From positions 310,001-374,000 of the forward strand of contig CAWECP010000012.1 in NCBI GenBank assembly GCA_963807675.1: DNA of 64,000 nucleotides, written 5' to 3'. Both the position numbers and the translations under genes were made by a program. Positions 42,443 to 52,476 of this stretch are shown piece after piece. Under the pieces are notes generated by a model, which made no database searches, was not told the origin of the DNA, and worked only from the letters and a program-made list of their open reading frames with translations. Numbering within the stretch: the stretch's first letter is position 1; every line of letters starts with the position of its first letter. The stretch comes from Bog-473 sp963807675. GTDB lineage: Bacteria; Actinomycetota; Acidimicrobiia; Acidimicrobiales; RAAP-2.

Positions 42443-44955
42443 ATGCGCAAAAGTGGTGCCGTGGGCGCCAGGCCGAAGAGCGAGGAACGGGCCGACCGGC
42501 TGGGCACCTATCGCGCCAAGCGGGACCCCGCCAAGACAGCCGAGCCGATGGGGCGCACCCAGTCGGGCCGCGCGGCCGCAGCGCCGCTCCGGTTCGTCGT
42601 TCAGGAGCATCATGCGCGCAGCCTCCATTGGGACCTGCGCCTCGAGCACGACGGCGTCATGGCGTCGTGGGCGCTGCCCAAGGGGCTCCCCGACGACCCG
42701 GCGCGGAACCACCTGGCCGTGCACACCGAGGACCACCCGATGGAGTACAACTCGTTCCAGGGCGACATCCCCGCGGGGAGTACGGAGCGGGCTCCGTGAC
42801 GATCTGGGACCAGGGCCACTACGACGTCGAGAAGTGGTCGGACTCCGAGGTCAAGTTCGTCCTGCACGGCGCCCGGGCCTCCGGCGACTTCGTCTTGTTC
42901 CAGACCAAGGGCAGTGACTGGATGATCCACCGCCACGGACCGGCGACCTTCACCGATCCCGTGCCGACGTCGATCGCGCCCATGCTGGCCGTCCAGGGTC
43001 GTCTGCCCGACGGTCGCACGGAATGGGCCTACGAGGTCAAGTGGGACGGCGCCCGGGCCATCGCCTTCGCCGAGGGCGGTCGGGTCAGCCTGCGCAGCCG
43101 CAACGACAAGGACATCACGGCGACGTTCCCCGACCTCGCGCACATGGCCGAGCACCTCGGGATGTCGGCCGTGATCCTGGACGGCGAGATCGTGGCCCTG
43201 GGCGACGACGGTCGGCCCAGCTTCGCCCGCCTGCAGAACCGGCTGCACATCGGCGACCCGCGGGAGGCGCGCCGCCGGGCCGCCACGGACCCGGTCGACT
43301 ACGTCGCCTTCGATCTCCTCTATGCCGACGGGAAGTCGCTCATGGGCCTGCCCTACGACGAGCGTCGAGCGCAGCTCGAAGCCCTCGCGTTCACCGGGCC
43401 GCACTACACGACGACGGAGTGCTTCCGCGACCTCTCCGGTTCGGACGTGCTCACGGCCATCACCGCGAACGGCTTGGAGGGAGTGGTGGCCAAGCGTCGC
43501 GACTCCGTCTACCGCCCTGGCCGGCGCTCCTCCGACTGGGTGAAGGTCAAGACGTTGACCACCCAGGACCTCGTCATCGGAGGATGGACCGACGGGAAGG
43601 GCGAACGCTCGGGCGAGCTCGGGAGCCTCCTGATGGGGATACCCGAGGCGGGCGGCCTGACCTACGCCGGCAAGGTGGGGACGGGCTTCAGCGACCGCGA
43701 CCGCCGGGAGATCCTGGAGCGACTGACCCCCCTGCGCGCCCGGTCCAACCCGTTCGGCACCACCATCACCGGCGCGGAGGCCAAGGGGGCGCACTTCGTT
43801 CGACCCGAGTTGGTCGGCGAGGTGGCCTTCGGCGAGTGGACGCCGGCCGGCCGGCTCCGGCACCCGAAGTGGAAGGGCCTGCGGCCCGACAAGGATCCGG
43901 AGGACGTCACCCGCGAGACCGCAGCGGACGAGACCGAAAAGGACGAGACGGGTGTGGAGGAGACGGGCATGGAGAAAACGCAAAAGAACGAGACGCTCGG
44001 CGGAACCGTGGTGCCGTCACCGGACGCGCCGGGCAGCCGGAGCCGTACAGGCGGCTCCTCCCAGCCGGTGCGCGTGCAGGTCGGGGGTCGGGAGCTGGCC
44101 ATCACCAACCTCGACAAGGTCCTGTTTCCCCAAACCGGCTTCACCAAGGGACAGCTGATCGACTACTACGCGCGGATTGCTCCCGTCATGCTCCCCCACG
44201 TGGCCGACCGTCCCCTCACCATGAAGCGCTACCCCGATGGTGTCGAGGGAAAGTTCTTCTTCGAGAAGCACGCCCCCTCGCACACCCCACGTTGGGTCAA
44301 GACGGTCTCGGTCCCCTCGGAGCGCGACACCATGATCGACTACGTGCTGTGCGACGACCTGGCCACGCTCGTCTGGGCCGCCAATCTGGGCACGATCGAG
44401 TTCCACGTGCCGCTGTGGCGGGCCGGCCGCCGGCGCACGCTGCCGGCCCGCCCCGACCTGATGGTGTTCGATCTCGACCCCGGAGAGGGGACGTCCATCG
44501 TCGAATGCTGTGTCGTCGCCAACCTGATCGTGGACGTCTTGCGCGAGCGGAAGGTGGAGGTCTTCGCCAAAACCAGTGGCATGAAGGGGCTGCAGCTCTA
44601 CTGCCACGCGCGGCCGCGCCAGACGTGGGAGTCGCTGCGCGACGACGCCCATGGCATCGCAAGCCAGCTCGAGTCCGAGCACCGCCAGCTCGTTGTGTCG
44701 AAGATGCGCAAGGACCTGCGCCGCGGGCGCGTGCTCATCGACTGGAGCCAGAATGTCGCCGCCAAGACGACGATCGGCGTGTACTCGGTTCGAGCCGCCT
44801 CTACGCCATCGGTCTCCACGCCCGTGACCCTGGCCGAGGTCGCCACCTGTGCCCGCCAGGGCGATCCGTCGCTCCTCCGGTTCGACACCGAGCAGGTGCT
44901 GGCGCGGGTCGAGGAGCACGGCGACCTCTTCGCCCGGCTCGCGGGACCCGGCTGA
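42443..44955 (+). CDS. ligD: Multidomain ATP-dependent DNA ligase D, PE-LIG-POL order (single-base frameshift)
   Basis: This is the bacterial NHEJ ligase, about 837 residues after correction. It has an N-terminal 3'-phosphoesterase domain (VVQEHHARSLHWDLRLEHDG with His and Asp ligands), a ligase domain with adenylated Lys near residue 200 in EVKWDGARA, an OB fold ending GEWTPAGRLRHPKWKGLR, an acidic Glu/Thr-rich linker, and a C-terminal primase-polymerase domain with the DLDPGEG metal motif. One G is missing in the G-run at 42775-42778: IPAG in one frame continues EYGAGSVTIWD in the next. Domain order is that of Pseudomonas LigD, not mycobacterial POL-PE-LIG. No Ku gene is in the window. Confidence 0.92.
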
Positions 44956-44963
44956 GGGCTCGC

Positions 44964-46043
44964 TCAGGCCCGCCGGTCCGCCTGCATGCGCCGGATCACC
45001 TCGTCCACGACCTCCGAGGTGGATGCCTCTCCGCCGATGTCGAACGTCCGCACGCCCTCCGCGGTGGCGCCCAGGGTGGCCCGCCGGATGGACGCCGCCG
45101 CGCCGGCCACCTTGGGGTCTCCCGCGGCCGCGTAGTCGAGCACGGCCGCGCACGCGAGCAGCATGGCCATCGGGTTGGCCACGTTCTTCCCGGCCAGCGA
45201 CGGTGCGGTGCCGTGCGGTGCCTCTGCCATGGCCACCACCGGCTGCAGGTCCCCGTCCAGCGCCAGCAGCACGGACTCGGCTCCCGCGATGGAGCCGAAC
45301 AACGCCAGCACCAGATCGGACAGGATGTCGCCGTCGCGGTTGAGCGCGGGGACGACCAGTGCCCGTGCGCTGGTCTCGGTCAGCAAGCCGGCGTAGGCGG
45401 CGTCGATCAACGTCGGCCGGTAGGGCACCGAGGGGTGGCGGAGGGCCGCCGCGTCCATCTCCTCCTTGAGCATCCCCTCGTACACCGTCGACACCGTCCA
45501 CTTCGGGCCGCCGTAGACACAGCCGTCGATGTCGGACGCGGTGCGGAAGGAGTACTCGGCGACGGCGCGGCACACCGAGCGCTCGATGCGCTCCGTTCTC
45601 CAGGCCTGCTCGCTCGCCGCTCCGGGCTCGCCCGTGCGACCCTCCTCCGCCCCGTACGCGTCTCCCACCGCCATCCGGACGACCACGATGGGGTGCACCA
45701 CCGGTGCCAGGGGGGCGACACCGGGGATGCGGCGACCGGTGCGGACGATGACCGAGCCGCCGATGCCCTCTCGGAGGATCCGGTTGGGACTGCCGACGTC
45801 GCCCGTGCCCTCGGGCGTGACGGTCGCCGCCTTGAGGCCGAGTCCGGCCTCCTTCATGGCGGCCGCGGCCTCGTACACCACCTCGTTGGCGGTCCGCCGG
45901 CGGTTCTCGAGTGAGAGGTCGAACCGCACCAGCGCGACCTCGAAACCCAGCACCGCCGGGTCGAGCACGCGCAGCGACTCCTCGAGGAGTTCCTCGCCGG
46001 TCTCGTCACCTTCGCAGACGACTATCTTCCGAAGCGGGGTCAC
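44964..46043 (-). CDS. Isocitrate/isopropylmalate dehydrogenase family protein
   Basis: This 359-residue protein of the beta-decarboxylating dehydrogenase family begins LRKIVVCEGDETGEELLEESLRVL and contains ATVTPEGTGDVGSPNRILREGI, KWTVSTVYEGMLKEEMD, NRDGDILSDLVLALFGSIAGAES and AEAPHGTAPSLAGKNVANPMAMLLA. These mark the substrate, metal (Asp cluster) and NAD sites. The family decarboxylates isocitrate, isopropylmalate, tartrate or homoisocitrate. Which one cannot be decided. The start is the GTG at 46043. It is convergent with LigD, eight bases apart. Confidence 0.78.
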   Translation of the reverse strand: MTPLRKIVVCEGDETGEELLEESLRVLDPAVLGFEVALVRFDLSLENRRRTANEVVYEAAAAMKEAGLGLKAATVTPEGTGDVGSPNRILREGIGGSVIVRTGRRIPGVAPLAPVVHPIVVVRMAVGDAYGAEEGRTGEPGAASEQAWRTERIERSVCRAVAEYSFRTASDIDGCVYGGPKWTVSTVYEGMLKEEMDAAALRHPSVPYRPTLIDAAYAGLLTETSARALVVPALNRDGDILSDLVLALFGSIAGAESVLLALDGDLQPVVAMAEAPHGTAPSLAGKNVANPMAMLLACAAVLDYAAAGDPKVAGAAASIRRATLGATAEGVRTFDIGGEASTSEVVDEVIRRMQADRRA

Positions 46044-46150
46044 GGCGCCAGGGTCGCGCGGATGGCACCCCGGCGCCACGAAGAACGTGCTCGAAGTGTC
46101 GGAGGCATGAGGAAGACCCAGTCGGGGAACAATCCCATCGGAGAAGTTCG

Positions 46151-46876
46151 ATGAAGCTCCGGCAGAGTTCCGACGGAAGCGACGCCCTTCCGCCCCCTCC
46201 TGGATCACCCGGGTTACGGGCGCTGGGGGCCATGGCGGCGGCCGCCGAGCGGGCGCGCGCGGCCTCAGGTTCGGCCTCGGGCCTCCCGCCCGCGGCGGCG
46301 CCAGCTCCCGATCCTGCCCCTGCCCCTTCCTCTGCACCGGCCCCTGACCCCGTGCCACACGAGGGTGCGCCACACCGGAGCCCCCTCGAGGTGGCCGTCT
46401 GGATCGCGGCCGCCCTCGTTTTGGTGGCGGCCGGTGCATTGGCCGTGACACTCGGAACGGGGACCGGAGGTGGTGGTGGCCCCGCCGCGCTGGCCCCGCC
46501 GCGCCCGGGGGCGACGACCACGGTGCCCAAGGCGCATCCGGCCCGCCACCACACGACCACTCCCGGCGGCACGGCCGCGACGTCCACCACGACGAGCACG
46601 GCCCCGCCCGTCGCGGCCAGCGGCCCACCCGTCATCGCCTCCCTGAGTCCGGCGAGCGGGAGCGCCGGTCAGGGCATCCAGATCGCCGGATCCAACTTCT
46701 TGAGCTCCTCGGGCCAAATCGTGGCCACGTTCAACGGCCAGGTGGCGCCGACCAGTTGTCCGGCGCAAAACACCTGCAGCGTCACCGTGCCGCCCTCGTC
46801 GGGGTCCGGGACCGCCCAGGTGACCGTCACCACGGCCGGCGGCACGTCCAACGCCATGACCTTCACCTACACCTAA
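46151..46876 (+). CDS. Single-pass membrane protein with IPT/TIG domain
   Basis: The 241-residue protein has a Pro/Ala-rich cytosolic N-terminus, one membrane helix (AVWIAAALVLVAAGALAVTL, about residues 81-100), a Gly- then Thr/Pro-rich extracellular stalk and a C-terminal IPT/TIG immunoglobulin-like domain from about residue 158 (PPVIASLSPASGSAGQGIQIAG). Two Cys in that domain could form a disulphide. Its role is unknown; an extracellular binding or adhesion module is possible. A 15-codon frame (46107-46154) after GGAG ends in ATGA over this start, so it is either a coupled peptide or an N-terminal extension broken by an indel. Confidence 0.72.
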   Translation: MKLRQSSDGSDALPPPPGSPGLRALGAMAAAAERARAASGSASGLPPAAAPAPDPAPAPSSAPAPDPVPHEGAPHRSPLEVAVWIAAALVLVAAGALAVTLGTGTGGGGGPAALAPPRPGATTTVPKAHPARHHTTTPGGTAATSTTTSTAPPVAASGPPVIASLSPASGSAGQGIQIAGSNFLSSSGQIVATFNGQVAPTSCPAQNTCSVTVPPSSGSGTAQVTVTTAGGTSNAMTFTYT

Positions 46877-48189
46877 ACGCCCTCCGGCCACAGCGCCTCG
46901 GGCTCCCGGCCGCGGGTCTCGGGCAGGAACCAGAAGAGGGCGGACGCCAGCGCGGCGGGCAGGAACACCAGGTTGGCGGCGTCGCCGAACCGATTGCCGA
47001 CGTCTGCCACTGCACCGAAGGCGACCAGGCCCCCGACGGCGCCGAGGACCCCCGCCGTCGTCCACCAGCCCGCGACGGACGCGCGCACCGACGTCGGGAA
47101 GAGCTCGGTCAGGAGGGCGCCGATACCGGGCGCCAGGACGGAGCCGGAGAAGACGCCGACCGTGTAGCCGACCAGGAGGGCCGGGGTTGATCCCGAGTAG
47201 CAGAGCGCGCCGCTACAGGCCACGGCGACCATGGCGACGGTGCAGGTGGGGCGGCGCCCGACGTGGTCGGCCAGCCACCGGCCGGCCAGCAGGCCCAGCA
47301 GGCCGGTGACGCCCGCCGCCACGACCATCAGCGCGGTCACCCAGCCCGCCTGGTGCAGGACGTCCTGAGCGAACAGGAAGAGGAAGCTGTTGGCCGGACC
47401 GGTGATCACCGAGAGGGCGAAGGCGATCAGGGCCAGGACGGCGAGCCGTCCGCGGTAGCGCGGGCCGACGGCGCCCAGGACCGGGGTCGGGTGCTCCGTG
47501 GCCGCCTCGGCCACCATGAACCGGCTGGGTTCTTCGACCCGGCCGCGCACCACGTAAACCACGACGAGCGGCACCACGGCCAGCGCGAAGATGCCGCGGA
47601 ATCCGAGCGTTCCCGAGGCCAGGCTGTGCACAATCGCGGAGAGCCCGGCCCCGACCCCGTACCCGGCCGCAATCAGGGCCACCGCCGCTGCACGATCGTG
47701 CGCGTTGGTCTCCTCGGCCGCCATGACCTCGGCCAGTGCGTTGGTGGCGCTGAGCAGCGGGCGCCCGAAGGCGAAGATCACGACGAACCACCAGTACCCG
47801 GGGCTGGCGGCCGCGACCACGGTCAGCGCCAGGCCGGCCATCGTGACGGCGAGGATCACCCGCCGGCGCCCGAGGCGGTCGGCGATCCCGATGAGCGGGA
47901 GGCTGCCGAGCGACGCCAGGCGGATGACGGCCAGGCCGATGCCCAGGCTCGTGCCCGACAACCCGACCTTGTCGGCGATGGAGGACCCCGCCGCCACGTG
48001 GCCGAGCTGCGTGGACACGTCCCCCAGGGCGGCGACGACGCCGAACTGCCCGAAGCCCGATGCCAGGGCGATGATGGCGACGGCGACGACCGCCCGGTCG
48101 GACCAGCGGTGCAGCCGGAGCGACATCGGTCCGTCGGGCGGGCCCGATGTCCCCAAGGGCGCGGGCCGGTCCCGCGGCGTCTCGGTCAC
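46873..48189 (-). CDS. MFS transporter
   Basis: This 438-residue major facilitator has about 12 hydrophobic segments and the loop motif GIADRLGRRRVI between helices 2 and 3, with the repeat LADHVGRRPT in the second half. It resembles metabolite:proton symporters and sugar-phosphate permeases. The GTG at 48189 overlaps the phosphoribosyltransferase stop, so the two are translationally coupled. Its stop overlaps the stop of the convergent TIG protein gene by four bases. A purine or pyrimidine cargo would suit the neighbour, but this is a guess. Confidence 0.85.
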   Translation of the reverse strand: MTETPRDRPAPLGTSGPPDGPMSLRLHRWSDRAVVAVAIIALASGFGQFGVVAALGDVSTQLGHVAAGSSIADKVGLSGTSLGIGLAVIRLASLGSLPLIGIADRLGRRRVILAVTMAGLALTVVAAASPGYWWFVVIFAFGRPLLSATNALAEVMAAEETNAHDRAAAVALIAAGYGVGAGLSAIVHSLASGTLGFRGIFALAVVPLVVVYVVRGRVEEPSRFMVAEAATEHPTPVLGAVGPRYRGRLAVLALIAFALSVITGPANSFLFLFAQDVLHQAGWVTALMVVAAGVTGLLGLLAGRWLADHVGRRPTCTVAMVAVACSGALCYSGSTPALLVGYTVGVFSGSVLAPGIGALLTELFPTSVRASVAGWWTTAGVLGAVGGLVAFGAVADVGNRFGDAANLVFLPAALASALFWFLPETRGREPEALWPEGV

Positions 48190-48860
48190 GGGCCCGGCGC
48201 CTGCGTCGGCCCGGCTCCAGCCCGGACGGCCGAGCGTCGCAGGAGCTCGCACACGTCGCGGTCCGACGTCTGTGCAAAGTCGACGTACCACTCACCCACC
48301 GCGTAGAAGGGCTGGGGCGATTCGACACAAACGATCTGGTCCGCCACGTCGGCCAGGCCGGACAGCGCCAGTTGGGACGACACCGGGGCCGCCACGATGA
48401 CGTGGGAGGCACCGAGTGCCCGCGCCACCTGGCAGGCCGCGCGCGCCGTCGAGCCCGTGGCGATGCCGTCGTCGACCAGGACGGCGTGCCGCCCACGCAG
48501 ATCGACCCGAGGGCGGTCGCCGCGATACTCGCGGGCGCGGCGATCGAGCTCCGCGCGCTCACGCTGTTCGGCCGAGCCGAGGTCGAGCTCGCCGAGCGCC
48601 GCCGACCGCAACACGTCCCGGTTCTCCACGCGGATCCCACCCTCTCCGATGGCGCCCATGGCGAGCTCGGGTTGGAAGGGCACACCGAGCTTCCGCACCA
48701 CGATGACGTCGAGCGGCGCCCCCAGCGCCGCCGCCACCTCGTAGGCCACGGGCACCCCGCCCCGGGGGAGCCCGAGCACGACCAGGTCCCCCTGCACCCC
48801 GGCCTTCAGCAGGGCCTCGGCCAGGTGGCGGCCAGCGTCGATCCGGTCGAGAAACCTCAT
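48186..48860 (-). CDS. Phosphoribosyltransferase family protein
   Basis: This 224-residue type I phosphoribosyltransferase has the PRPP-binding motif AVLVDDGIATGSTARAA (about residues 126-142) preceded by LPRGGVPVAYEVAAALG. The N-terminal MRFLDRIDAGRHLAEAL is common to a stand-alone group often annotated as a predicted phosphoribosyltransferase with no proven substrate. GGGAGG lies six bases before the ATG at 48860. It is coupled to an MFS transporter downstream and divergent from the acyltransferase. Confidence 0.85.
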   Translation of the reverse strand: MRFLDRIDAGRHLAEALLKAGVQGDLVVLGLPRGGVPVAYEVAAALGAPLDVIVVRKLGVPFQPELAMGAIGEGGIRVENRDVLRSAALGELDLGSAEQRERAELDRRAREYRGDRPRVDLRGRHAVLVDDGIATGSTARAACQVARALGASHVIVAAPVSSQLALSGLADVADQIVCVESPQPFYAVGEWYVDFAQTSDRDVCELLRRSAVRAGAGPTQAPGP

Positions 48861-48977
48861 GGCCACCTCCCTCGGCGCGCCCGGCGCATCTCGCCACCCA
48901 CTCTTCCCGAACCGCCGTGGCTGCGCCAGGTGGCCTCCCTCGTGCTCGGGAACCCCGGTGCTACCTTTCCCCGCGGG

Positions 48978-51179
48978 GTGGATGTCGCGGTTGACGACCA
49001 GGTGGTTGAGCCCAGGGCGGACCGCCGGACCCGCGGCAGCCGGCGGCGACCCTTCCGCAAGGACATCGAGGGCCTGCGGGCGGTCGCCATCCTCGCCGTC
49101 GTGCTGTACCACGCCCACGTCGGAGCCGTCCCGGGCGGCTACGTCGGGGTGGACGTCTTCTTCGTCATTTCGGGCTACCTGATCACGGACCACCTGTGGC
49201 GGGAGGTCCGGGAACGCCGCGCCCTCTCCTTCAGCGGGTTCTACGGGCGCCGCATCCGCCGGCTCCTGCCCGCCTCGTTCCTCGTCCTCGCCGTGACCGC
49301 CATCGCCTCGGCGGCGATCTTGCCGCCGCTGAGCGCCCGGTCCGTCCTGAAGGATGGGGTGGCCTGCGCGCTGTACGTCGGCAACTACCGCTTCGCGTTC
49401 CTGTCCACCAATTACCTCACGGCGTCCGCCCCACCCTCGCCGTTCCAGCAGTACTGGTCGCTCGGGGTGGAGGAGCAGTTCTATCTGATTTGGCCGGCCG
49501 TGCTCCTCTTCGCCTCCATGGCGTGGCGCCGGCGGCCCTCGCGCACGTCCGCGGTGGCCGTGCTGGGCGTCATCGCCGTCAGCTCGTGCGCGTTCTCCGT
49601 CTGGCTGACCAACGCGAACCAGCCCTGGGCCTTCTTCTCGCTCCCCTCGCGCGCCTGGGAGCTGGCCGTCGGCGGACTGGTGGCGCTGTGCGCCCCCGAG
49701 CTCGGGCGGCTCCGGGTCCGGCCGCTGGTCGGCTGGATCGGGCTGGGGCTCGTCGCCTGGGCCGTCTTCACCTACACCTCCACCACGGCCTTCCCGGGCA
49801 CGGCGGCGCTCGTGCCCGTCCTCGGCGCGGCGGCCATCATCGTCGCCGGGTGCGGTGACCGCCCCGTCCACGGCCCGATCCAGCTCTTGCGGACGTCACC
49901 GATGCAGGTGGTCGGGCGCGTCTCGTACTCGTGGTACCTGTGGCACTGGCCCTTCCTGATCCTCGCACCGTACGTGCTCGGGCACGCCCTGTCGCTCGCG
50001 CAGAACCTGGGCGTGGCCGGCCTCAGCTTCCTGGTGGCGGTGGCCACGTTCGTCGTGGTCGAACGGCCGGTCCGCGTGTCGACCTGGCTCACCGCGCGGC
50101 CCCGACGAAGTCTCAGCCTGGGCGTGGCGCTGTCGCTCGGAGCCGTCGGGGCGTGCGTGCTCTCCGTCGTCTCGCTGCCCAGCCTCACCGGCACCGGCCA
50201 CGCGCCGGTGGCGGCGGCCGCCCTGCGCGCGTCGACGAAGGCGGCGGCGGCCCTCGACACCTCGCCGCCGGCCTACCCCGTGCTGGACCAGCAGTACGAG
50301 GCGACCGAGGCCATCAACCGCCAGGTGGCCCGGACGCTTCCCGTCAACGACGTACCGGCCAACCTCGAGCCCACTCTCCCGGACGCCAACGCCGACGAGC
50401 CTCCGGTGTTCGTGAACGGATGCCTGGACAGCTACACCGACACAACGTTGCGGCCCTGCATCTCGGGCGACGTGGACTCGTCGACCACGGTGGTGCTCTT
50501 CGGGGACTCGCACGCGGCCATGTGGTACCCCGCGGTCAACGCGGCGGCCGAGCAGTTCGGCTGGAAGCTGATCACCTGGACCAAGGCCACCTGCCCACCC
50601 TTCCCGCTCCCCATCTTCAGTCCGGTGCTCGGGCGCACCTTCTACGAGTGCGACGACTGGCGCCAGGACGTGCTCAGTCAGATCGCCGCCATCCATCCGG
50701 CGCTCGTCATCCTCGGCGTCGCCCGGCACTACACCGACATCTACAACTTCACGCCGTACAGCCCCGTCTGGCTCTCGGGCCTGGGGCAGGAGGTCAGCTC
50801 CATCCGCGCCCTCGGTCCCCAGGTCCTGGTGTTCGGCCCCGTCCCGAAGCCGCCGTTCGACGTGCCGGGGTGCCTCTCGGCCCACCTCACATCCGCCACC
50901 GCCTGCACCGTGCCGATCGGCATCGGCTTGAACCAGAGCGGCATCGCCGACGAGACCTCGGCCGTCGAGGACAACGGCGGGAGCTACGTCGACACGCAGC
51001 CGTGGTTCTGCACCCTCACGACCTGCGCCGTCATGGTCGACAACCTCGTGGTCTACCGCGACGACAACCATCTGACCGCGGCCTACGCCGCCTTCTTGAC
51101 CCCCGTGGTCGAACCGGTGTTAGAGCGGGCCATCGCCGGGCAGCCCGTCGTGAGCTATCAGATCAGGCAGTCGTCATGA
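48978..51179 (+). CDS. OafA/YrhL-type acyltransferase with SGNH domain
   Basis: This membrane protein of about 733 residues has an N-terminal acyltransferase-3 domain with roughly ten helices: KDIEGLRAVAILAVVLYHAHVG with the catalytic His, FFVISGYLIT, and YWSLGVEEQFYLIWP. The C-terminal extracytoplasmic SGNH hydrolase-like domain has LFGDSHAAMWYP at block I and DDNHLTAAYAAF at block V. Such two-domain enzymes O-acylate surface polysaccharide, peptidoglycan or glycolipid. The start is uncertain: GTG 48978 is used, GTG 49002 is possible. It begins a run with a small protein, a ROK kinase and a propeller protein. Confidence 0.88.
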   Translation: MDVAVDDQVVEPRADRRTRGSRRRPFRKDIEGLRAVAILAVVLYHAHVGAVPGGYVGVDVFFVISGYLITDHLWREVRERRALSFSGFYGRRIRRLLPASFLVLAVTAIASAAILPPLSARSVLKDGVACALYVGNYRFAFLSTNYLTASAPPSPFQQYWSLGVEEQFYLIWPAVLLFASMAWRRRPSRTSAVAVLGVIAVSSCAFSVWLTNANQPWAFFSLPSRAWELAVGGLVALCAPELGRLRVRPLVGWIGLGLVAWAVFTYTSTTAFPGTAALVPVLGAAAIIVAGCGDRPVHGPIQLLRTSPMQVVGRVSYSWYLWHWPFLILAPYVLGHALSLAQNLGVAGLSFLVAVATFVVVERPVRVSTWLTARPRRSLSLGVALSLGAVGACVLSVVSLPSLTGTGHAPVAAAALRASTKAAAALDTSPPAYPVLDQQYEATEAINRQVARTLPVNDVPANLEPTLPDANADEPPVFVNGCLDSYTDTTLRPCISGDVDSSTTVVLFGDSHAAMWYPAVNAAAEQFGWKLITWTKATCPPFPLPIFSPVLGRTFYECDDWRQDVLSQIAAIHPALVILGVARHYTDIYNFTPYSPVWLSGLGQEVSSIRALGPQVLVFGPVPKPPFDVPGCLSAHLTSATACTVPIGIGLNQSGIADETSAVEDNGGSYVDTQPWFCTLTTCAVMVDNLVVYRDDNHLTAAYAAFLTPVVEPVLERAIAGQPVVSYQIRQSS

Positions 51180-51283
51180 CCCCGGTGCCTCCACGCGGCG
51201 CGTCGCGGCGAGCGCGACGCTCGCCCGGTGCTGCGCGAGGATGTGCCCTGCGCCCGACGGCGGCCACGACGAGGGGAGCTGAT

Positions 51284-51565
51284 GTGGGAGCACACGGACA
51301 CCTCAACAACCACCAGCGCGACACCATGGCTCACATCTTCCGGCACCCCCTGAGCCACAACATCGAGTGGCACGCCGTGCTCTCACTCCTCCAGGCGGTG
51401 GGCACGGTGCAGGAGACCCACCGTGGCAATTACCTCGTTACCATGGGCGGTGAGACCGAGACGTTCGAACCGCCCCGCCAAAAGGACATCAGCGCCGAGC
51501 AGGTCGCGAGCCTCCGTCGGCTGCTACGAAAGGGCGGTTACGGCTCCGAAGAAGTCACGGCGTAG
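51284..51565 (+). CDS. Small conserved hypothetical protein (93 aa)
   Basis: A GTG at 51284 preceded by GAGGGGAG opens a 93-codon frame. The product has HRDT-like QRDTMAHIFRHPLSHNIEWHAV, then LSLLQAVGTVQETHRGNYLVTMGGE and ends with ISAEQVASLRRLLRKGGY. The order helix, beta hairpin, helix is reminiscent of HicA-like small RNA-binding folds, and similar short proteins occur in actinobacteria without known function. It is not adjacent to a HicB-like antitoxin, so no toxin call is made. It precedes the ROK gene by 11 bases. Confidence 0.65.
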   Translation: MGAHGHLNNHQRDTMAHIFRHPLSHNIEWHAVLSLLQAVGTVQETHRGNYLVTMGGETETFEPPRQKDISAEQVASLRRLLRKGGYGSEEVTA

Positions 51566-51576
51566 CAGCCGCATCA

Positions 51577-52476
51577 ATGGGAGCGGACACCGTCCTGGCG
51601 GCGGACATCGGCGGGACCCAAATGCGAGCGGCCCTGGTCGACACAGACGGGAACGTCCTCGTCCGTCGAGCATCGCCCACGCCGGCCGACAGCGAAGCCC
51701 CCGCCGCGCTGATCGAACTGATCGCTGACGTCGGCCGCGAAATCGGCGGTGGCGACGTCGCGCACGCGGTGGTCGGACTGCCCGGGGTGGTCGACTACGA
51801 ATCCGGTCGCCTGCTCTGGGCCCCCCATCTCCCGCGGGAGTGGTGCCAGCAGCTGTCGGGGGCCGCCCTCACGGATCGACTCGGGGTGCGCGTCCACGTC
51901 GCCAACGACGCGGACCTGGCCGCCGTCGGCGAGGCCTACTTCGGCGCGGGAGTCGGGGCCGAGGACGTCGCCTACCTGACCGTCTCGACCGGGATCGGAG
52001 CGGGCGTGGTCAACGGCAGGCGGCTGGTACGAGGGAGGCGGTCGCTGGCCGAATTCGGCCACACGGTCGTCGACTGGCGCTCCTGGCATTCCGGCCGGCC
52101 GGGCACGCTCGAAGAGCTCGGATCGGGCAGCGGCATGGCCGGACAGGCCCGGGACGGCGGCCTGGGCCGCCTGGACGCCAAAGCCGTCCAGGCCAGCGCT
52201 GCGGCAGGGGAAGCCCGGGCGGAGGCCATCTGGAAGGACGCCGTGGCGGTCAGCGCGGCGGGACTGGAGAACCTCATCTTGTGCTTCTACCCCGAGCGGG
52301 TCGTCATCGGGGGTGGGCTCGGACGCCAACGGGAGTTCTTCACCGCCGTGACCGAGCTCGTCCTGAGCCGCCCCGAGCACCACCCGTCGGACCTGACGAT
52401 CCTGCCGGCGCAGTGTGGAGACGACGCCGGGTTGGCCGGTGCGGCCGGATGGGCGGAGGCCGCCGCCCTGGCCTGA
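51577..52476 (+). CDS. ROK-family sugar kinase (glucokinase-like)
   Basis: This 299-residue protein of the ROK family has the ATP-binding AADIGGTQMRAALVD at the start, the catalytic Asp in VANDADLAAVGEAYFGAG, VSTGIGAGVV and EFGHTVVD. The usual CxCGxxGC zinc motif after EFGH is absent; the sequence reads WRSWHSGRPGTLEEL. Zinc-free ROK kinases exist, but this loss makes the substrate less certain. It follows the small protein closely and overlaps the chosen start of the propeller gene. Confidence 0.8.
   Translation: MGADTVLAADIGGTQMRAALVDTDGNVLVRRASPTPADSEAPAALIELIADVGREIGGGDVAHAVVGLPGVVDYESGRLLWAPHLPREWCQQLSGAALTDRLGVRVHVANDADLAAVGEAYFGAGVGAEDVAYLTVSTGIGAGVVNGRRLVRGRRSLAEFGHTVVDWRSWHSGRPGTLEELGSGSGMAGQARDGGLGRLDAKAVQASAAAGEARAEAIWKDAVAVSAAGLENLILCFYPERVVIGGGLGRQREFFTAVTELVLSRPEHHPSDLTILPAQCGDDAGLAGAAGWAEAAALA

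Noticed and set aside
43023..45914. Open frame of 963 codons over ligD and its neighbour, plus-strand shifted frame
   Set aside because: It is very rich in Arg, Gly, Pro and Ala and covers a well-supported ligase and an antisense dehydrogenase. It is a high-GC shadow.
48147..48977. Long N-terminal extension of the acyltransferase frame
   Set aside because: It is the shadow of the opposite-strand phosphoribosyltransferase gene; homologues start near the RKDIEGLRAV region.
49896..51071. 391-codon antisense frame over the acyltransferase gene
   Set aside because: Arg/Gly/Val-rich, no motif, and the sense frame has GDSH and acyltransferase motifs.
51284..51565. HicA toxin
   Set aside because: Length and fold order are loosely similar, but the typical HicA His motif and an adjacent HicB antitoxin are missing.
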